Shown here: piece after piece, positions 3,405 to 5,679 of the stretch
How positions within the stretch are numbered: the stretch's first letter is position 1
How the letters are laid out: every line of letters starts with the position of its first letter
Source: Caldilineaceae bacterium
GTDB taxonomy: Bacteria; Chloroflexota; Anaerolineae; Caldilineales; Caldilineaceae
Direction of reading: 5' to 3'
NCBI GenBank assembly: GCA_015494005.1
Contig: WGCB01000288.1
Span: 1 to 5,679 of the forward strand
DNA length: 5,679 bases
Made by a program: the position numbers and the translations under genes
Notes under the pieces: model-generated
The model's input: the letters and a program-made list of their open reading frames with translations, nothing else
Databases searched by the model: none
Told to the model about the DNA's origin: nothing

Positions 3405-5165
3405 TTGCAGCGCTTACTGAACCTACAACAGGACAAGATCCTGCGCAGCGAACGCGCTCTGCTGGAGATCCTCCAGGTGACCCTGGCCCGACTGGACGCG
3501 CCCCAGACCGACCTGGAGCTGATCCAGCGCAGCCTGCACCAGCTAGAGGAGCTCTTTCTCCTGGTTATCGTGGGCGAGTTCAACGCGGGCAAGAGCGCGG
3601 TGATCAACGCCCTGCTCGGGGACCGCTACCTGGAAGAGGGGGTCATCCCCACCACCAGCCAGCTCTACCTCATCCGCCACGGCGACGAGCGACAGGACGG
3701 CCCAGGCCCGGACGAGCTGCGCACCCTGAGCCTGCCCGTGGACTGGCTCCAGGAGGTGAACCTGGTGGACACGCCGGGCACCAACGCCGTGATCCAGCGC
3801 CACCAGCAGATCACCGAACACTTCGTGCCCCGAAGCGACCTGGTCCTCTTCGTCACCAGCGCGGACCGCCCCTTCAGCGAGAGCGAGCGGGCCTTCCTGG
3901 AGCGGATCCGCCAGTGGGGGAAGAAGATCGTCATCGTCCTCAACAAGATGGACCTGCTGGAGAGCGACGACGAGCGCACTGCGGTGCAGGAGTTCGTGGC
4001 GGAGAACGCCCGCCAGCTCCTGGGCGCCGAGCCCCCCATCTTCCCGGTGAGCGCCCGCCTGGCTCTGCGAGCCAAGCAGACCGCCCAAGCGACCGGCGCT
4101 CCTCTGGCCGATCAGCCGGATTGGGTGGCCAGCCGCTTCGGGGAGCTGGAGGAGTTCATCCTCTCCCGGCTGGACAGCGGGGAACGGCTGCGGCTCAAGC
4201 TGGAGAATCCCCTGGGCGTGGCCGGCAACCTGGTGCGCCGCTACCAGGAGGTCATCGCCCAGCGCCAGGAGCTGCTCCAGGGCGACTTCCAGACCCTGGA
4301 CATCATCGAGGAGCAGCTGGAGGCCTACCAGGCGGACATGCGCCACGATTTCCAGTTCCAGCGCAGCCGCATCGACAACGTCCTCTACCAGATGGCCGAG
4401 CGGGGGGACAAGTTCTTCGAGGAGACCCTGCGCCTCTCCCGCCTCTTCGAGCTGGTGAACACCGAGCGGCTGCGGGGCGACTTCGAGCGCCGGGTGGTGG
4501 GGGACACCAGCCTCCAGATCGAGCGCCACGTGAACGAGCTCATCGACTGGATGATCGACAAGGACTACCGCCAGTGGCAGGCGGTGATGGAGTTCCTGAA
4601 CCGCCGGGCCAGCCAGCACGCGGACCGCATGGTGGGCCAGGTGAGCAGCGACTTCGAGTTCAACCGGCAGAACCTGCTGGCCAACGTGGGCCGCAGCGCC
4701 CGGGAGGTGGTCAACAGCTACGACCGGGAGGCGGAGGCCCTGAAGCTGGCCCAGGAGGTGCAGCGGGCCATCATCCAGACCGCGGCGGTGGAGGTGGGCG
4801 CCCTGGGGCTGGGGACCCTCCTGGTGGCCCTGCTCCAGACCACGCTCCTGGACATCACCGGCATCCTGGGGGCCAGCGCGGTGGCAGCCCTGGGCCTCTA
4901 CGTCCTGCCCTACCGCCGCTCCAAGATCAAGGCCCAGCTCCGGGAGCGGATCAACGATCTGCGGGGCCGGCTGGACACGGCCATCACCCAGCAGTTCGAA
5001 GCGGAGCTCACCGAGAGCGTGCGCCGCATCCACGAGGCCATCGCCCCCTACACCCGCTTCGTCCGGGTGGAGCGGGAGAAGCTGGCCACCCTCCAGCAGG
5101 ACCTGGAGACGGCCCAGCAGCAGTTGACCCATCTGCGCCAGGAAGTGCAGGCCCTGGAGCCATGA
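3405..5165 (+). CDS. Bacterial dynamin-like GTPase with C-terminal membrane hairpin
   Basis: This 586-residue protein belongs to the dynamin superfamily of large GTPases that bind and remodel membranes. All GTPase motifs are visible: G1 GEFNAGKS (57-64), the G2 threonine in GVIPTTS (79-85), G3 DTPG (122-125), G4 NKMD (180-183) and G5 VSAR (215-218). A helical stalk follows (about 260-455). Two closely spaced hydrophobic segments (about 461-480 and 483-503, before YRRSK) probably form the membrane paddle, and a coiled coil ends the protein (about 505-585). The start is taken as TTG at 3405, with AGAAAGGTGA eight bases before it; the GTG at 3396 lies inside that SD and would add only three residues. 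The next gene overlaps its stop by four bases. Likely roles are membrane fusion, repair or stress protection. The family is sure, the exact role unknown. Confidence 0.93.
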   Translation: MQRLLNLQQDKILRSERALLEILQVTLARLDAPQTDLELIQRSLHQLEELFLLVIVGEFNAGKSAVINALLGDRYLEEGVIPTTSQLYLIRHGDERQDGPGPDELRTLSLPVDWLQEVNLVDTPGTNAVIQRHQQITEHFVPRSDLVLFVTSADRPFSESERAFLERIRQWGKKIVIVLNKMDLLESDDERTAVQEFVAENARQLLGAEPPIFPVSARLALRAKQTAQATGAPLADQPDWVASRFGELEEFILSRLDSGERLRLKLENPLGVAGNLVRRYQEVIAQRQELLQGDFQTLDIIEEQLEAYQADMRHDFQFQRSRIDNVLYQMAERGDKFFEETLRLSRLFELVNTERLRGDFERRVVGDTSLQIERHVNELIDWMIDKDYRQWQAVMEFLNRRASQHADRMVGQVSSDFEFNRQNLLANVGRSAREVVNSYDREAEALKLAQEVQRAIIQTAAVEVGALGLGTLLVALLQTTLLDITGILGASAVAALGLYVLPYRRSKIKAQLRERINDLRGRLDTAITQQFEAELTESVRRIHEAIAPYTRFVRVEREKLATLQQDLETAQQQLTHLRQEVQALEP

Positions 5166-5679
5166 CCGTCTCCCTCCAACCCCTCTCCCCCGAGATCCAC
5201 GGCCCAGCCCTGCAGCGGGTCTACGAGCTGGTGCCTGGCTACTGGGCTCTCTACGGCCTGCCTGCCCTGCCCCAGGACCAGGCCCAGCGGGACCTGGAGG
5301 CGGCCGAGCAGGAGGTCAACCGCTATGCCCTGGGCATCCTGCTGCCCAAGGAGCCGGGCAACCCGGAAGCCGGGGCCCAGCTGGTGGGCCTGGTGGACTT
5401 TCGCCTGAACTGGCCGGACGAGGGGCTGGCCTACCTGGGCATGCTCATGGTGGCCGAGCCTTTCCAGCGCCAGGGGATCGGCACAGAGGCCTGGCAACTC
5501 CTGGAGCCCTGGCTGGCCGAGACGGCCAAGATGGAGCGGGTTCGCCTGGGGGTGGAGCAGTTCAACCCCGGCGCCCTGCGCTTCTTCCAGAGCCTGGGCT
5601 TCCAGCTCACGGGCAAGACCCTGCGCATCCGCTCGGGCAACAAGTTCGTGCGCCTGCTCATCATGGAGAAACCCCTCAC
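5162..5679 (+). CDS. GNAT-family N-acetyltransferase, 3' end missing
   Basis: The reading frame opens at ATG 5162 and is still open at the window edge after 172 codons, so the protein is nearly or not quite complete. It has the GNAT signature: a beta-strand pair (LVGLVDFRLN, then AYLGMLMVAEPFQ) and the acetyl-CoA pyrophosphate loop Q102-R-Q-G-I-G107, followed by helix TEAWQLLEPWL. Next come VRLGVEQFNP and ALRFFQSLGFQLTGK (about 138-152), the second half of the cofactor site. These enzymes move an acetyl group from acetyl-CoA to an amine; the acceptor here is unknown. The N-terminal 60 residues, with several Pro and Tyr, resemble no specific subfamily I can name. The ATGA overlap with the GTPase gene and the weak, too-close SD (GGAG two bases before ATG) point to translational coupling in one operon. 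Confidence 0.88.
   Translation, partial: MTVSLQPLSPEIHGPALQRVYELVPGYWALYGLPALPQDQAQRDLEAAEQEVNRYALGILLPKEPGNPEAGAQLVGLVDFRLNWPDEGLAYLGMLMVAEPFQRQGIGTEAWQLLEPWLAETAKMERVRLGVEQFNPGALRFFQSLGFQLTGKTLRIRSGNKFVRLLIMEKPL

Noticed and set aside
3543..5132. Long minus-strand reading frame of 529 codons opposite the GTPase gene
   Set aside because: It is an antisense shadow of a GC-rich gene: its translation is Leu/Val/Gln/His-rich with no domain, while the plus strand carries complete GTPase motifs.

Overview
The window is a compact, GC-rich stretch of bacterial chromosome with six genes and one candidate small ORF. All carry housekeeping or regulatory functions, and there are no rRNA or tRNA genes, insertion sequences, CRISPR arrays or phage genes. 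Shine-Dalgarno (SD) sequences are strong, and two of them are the full AGAAAGGAG complement of the 16S tail. The style (long HPF, dynamin-like GTPase, DUF2892 with a Crp/Fnr regulator) would fit a Chloroflexota bacterium, perhaps of the Caldilinea/Litorilinea type. That placement is an inference from memory of similar proteins, not from a search.

Layout. Positions 1-213 (+) are the 3' end of an ABC-2 type transporter permease. It converges on a minus-strand pair: a Crp/Fnr-family regulator (685-1383) followed by a 65-residue DUF2892 membrane protein (309-506), ended by an intrinsic terminator at about 236-270. Between them lies a perfect GTGA-N6-TCAC operator (647-660), placed for class II activation of the DUF2892 gene. 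From 1384 to 1793 is a 410-base region without a recognised gene. It holds a near-perfect sigma-70 promoter (1527-1555), a structured leader with a possible 31-codon ORF (1578-1673), a 15-base tandem repeat and a hairpin next to the SD. This region leads into hpf (1794-2366, +), the long ribosome hibernation factor. A 13-bp bidirectional terminator (2417-2453) separates hpf from the convergent cysteine hydrolase gene (2543-3178, -), whose product has nicotinamidase-type metal and catalytic residues. A divergent promoter region (3179-3404) follows. Then come a membrane-associated dynamin-like GTPase (3405-5165, +) and, overlapping it by four bases, a GNAT acetyltransferase that runs off the window (5162-5679).

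How the parts relate. The regulator, operator and DUF2892 gene look like a small self-contained regulatory unit, possibly sensing thiol or sulfur chemistry through a Cys-x5-Cys motif. The hpf gene has unusually elaborate upstream sequence for its size. The GTPase and acetyltransferase appear translationally coupled. The most promising undescribed elements are the hpf leader and the Crp-type operator circuit; the coding genes belong to known families.
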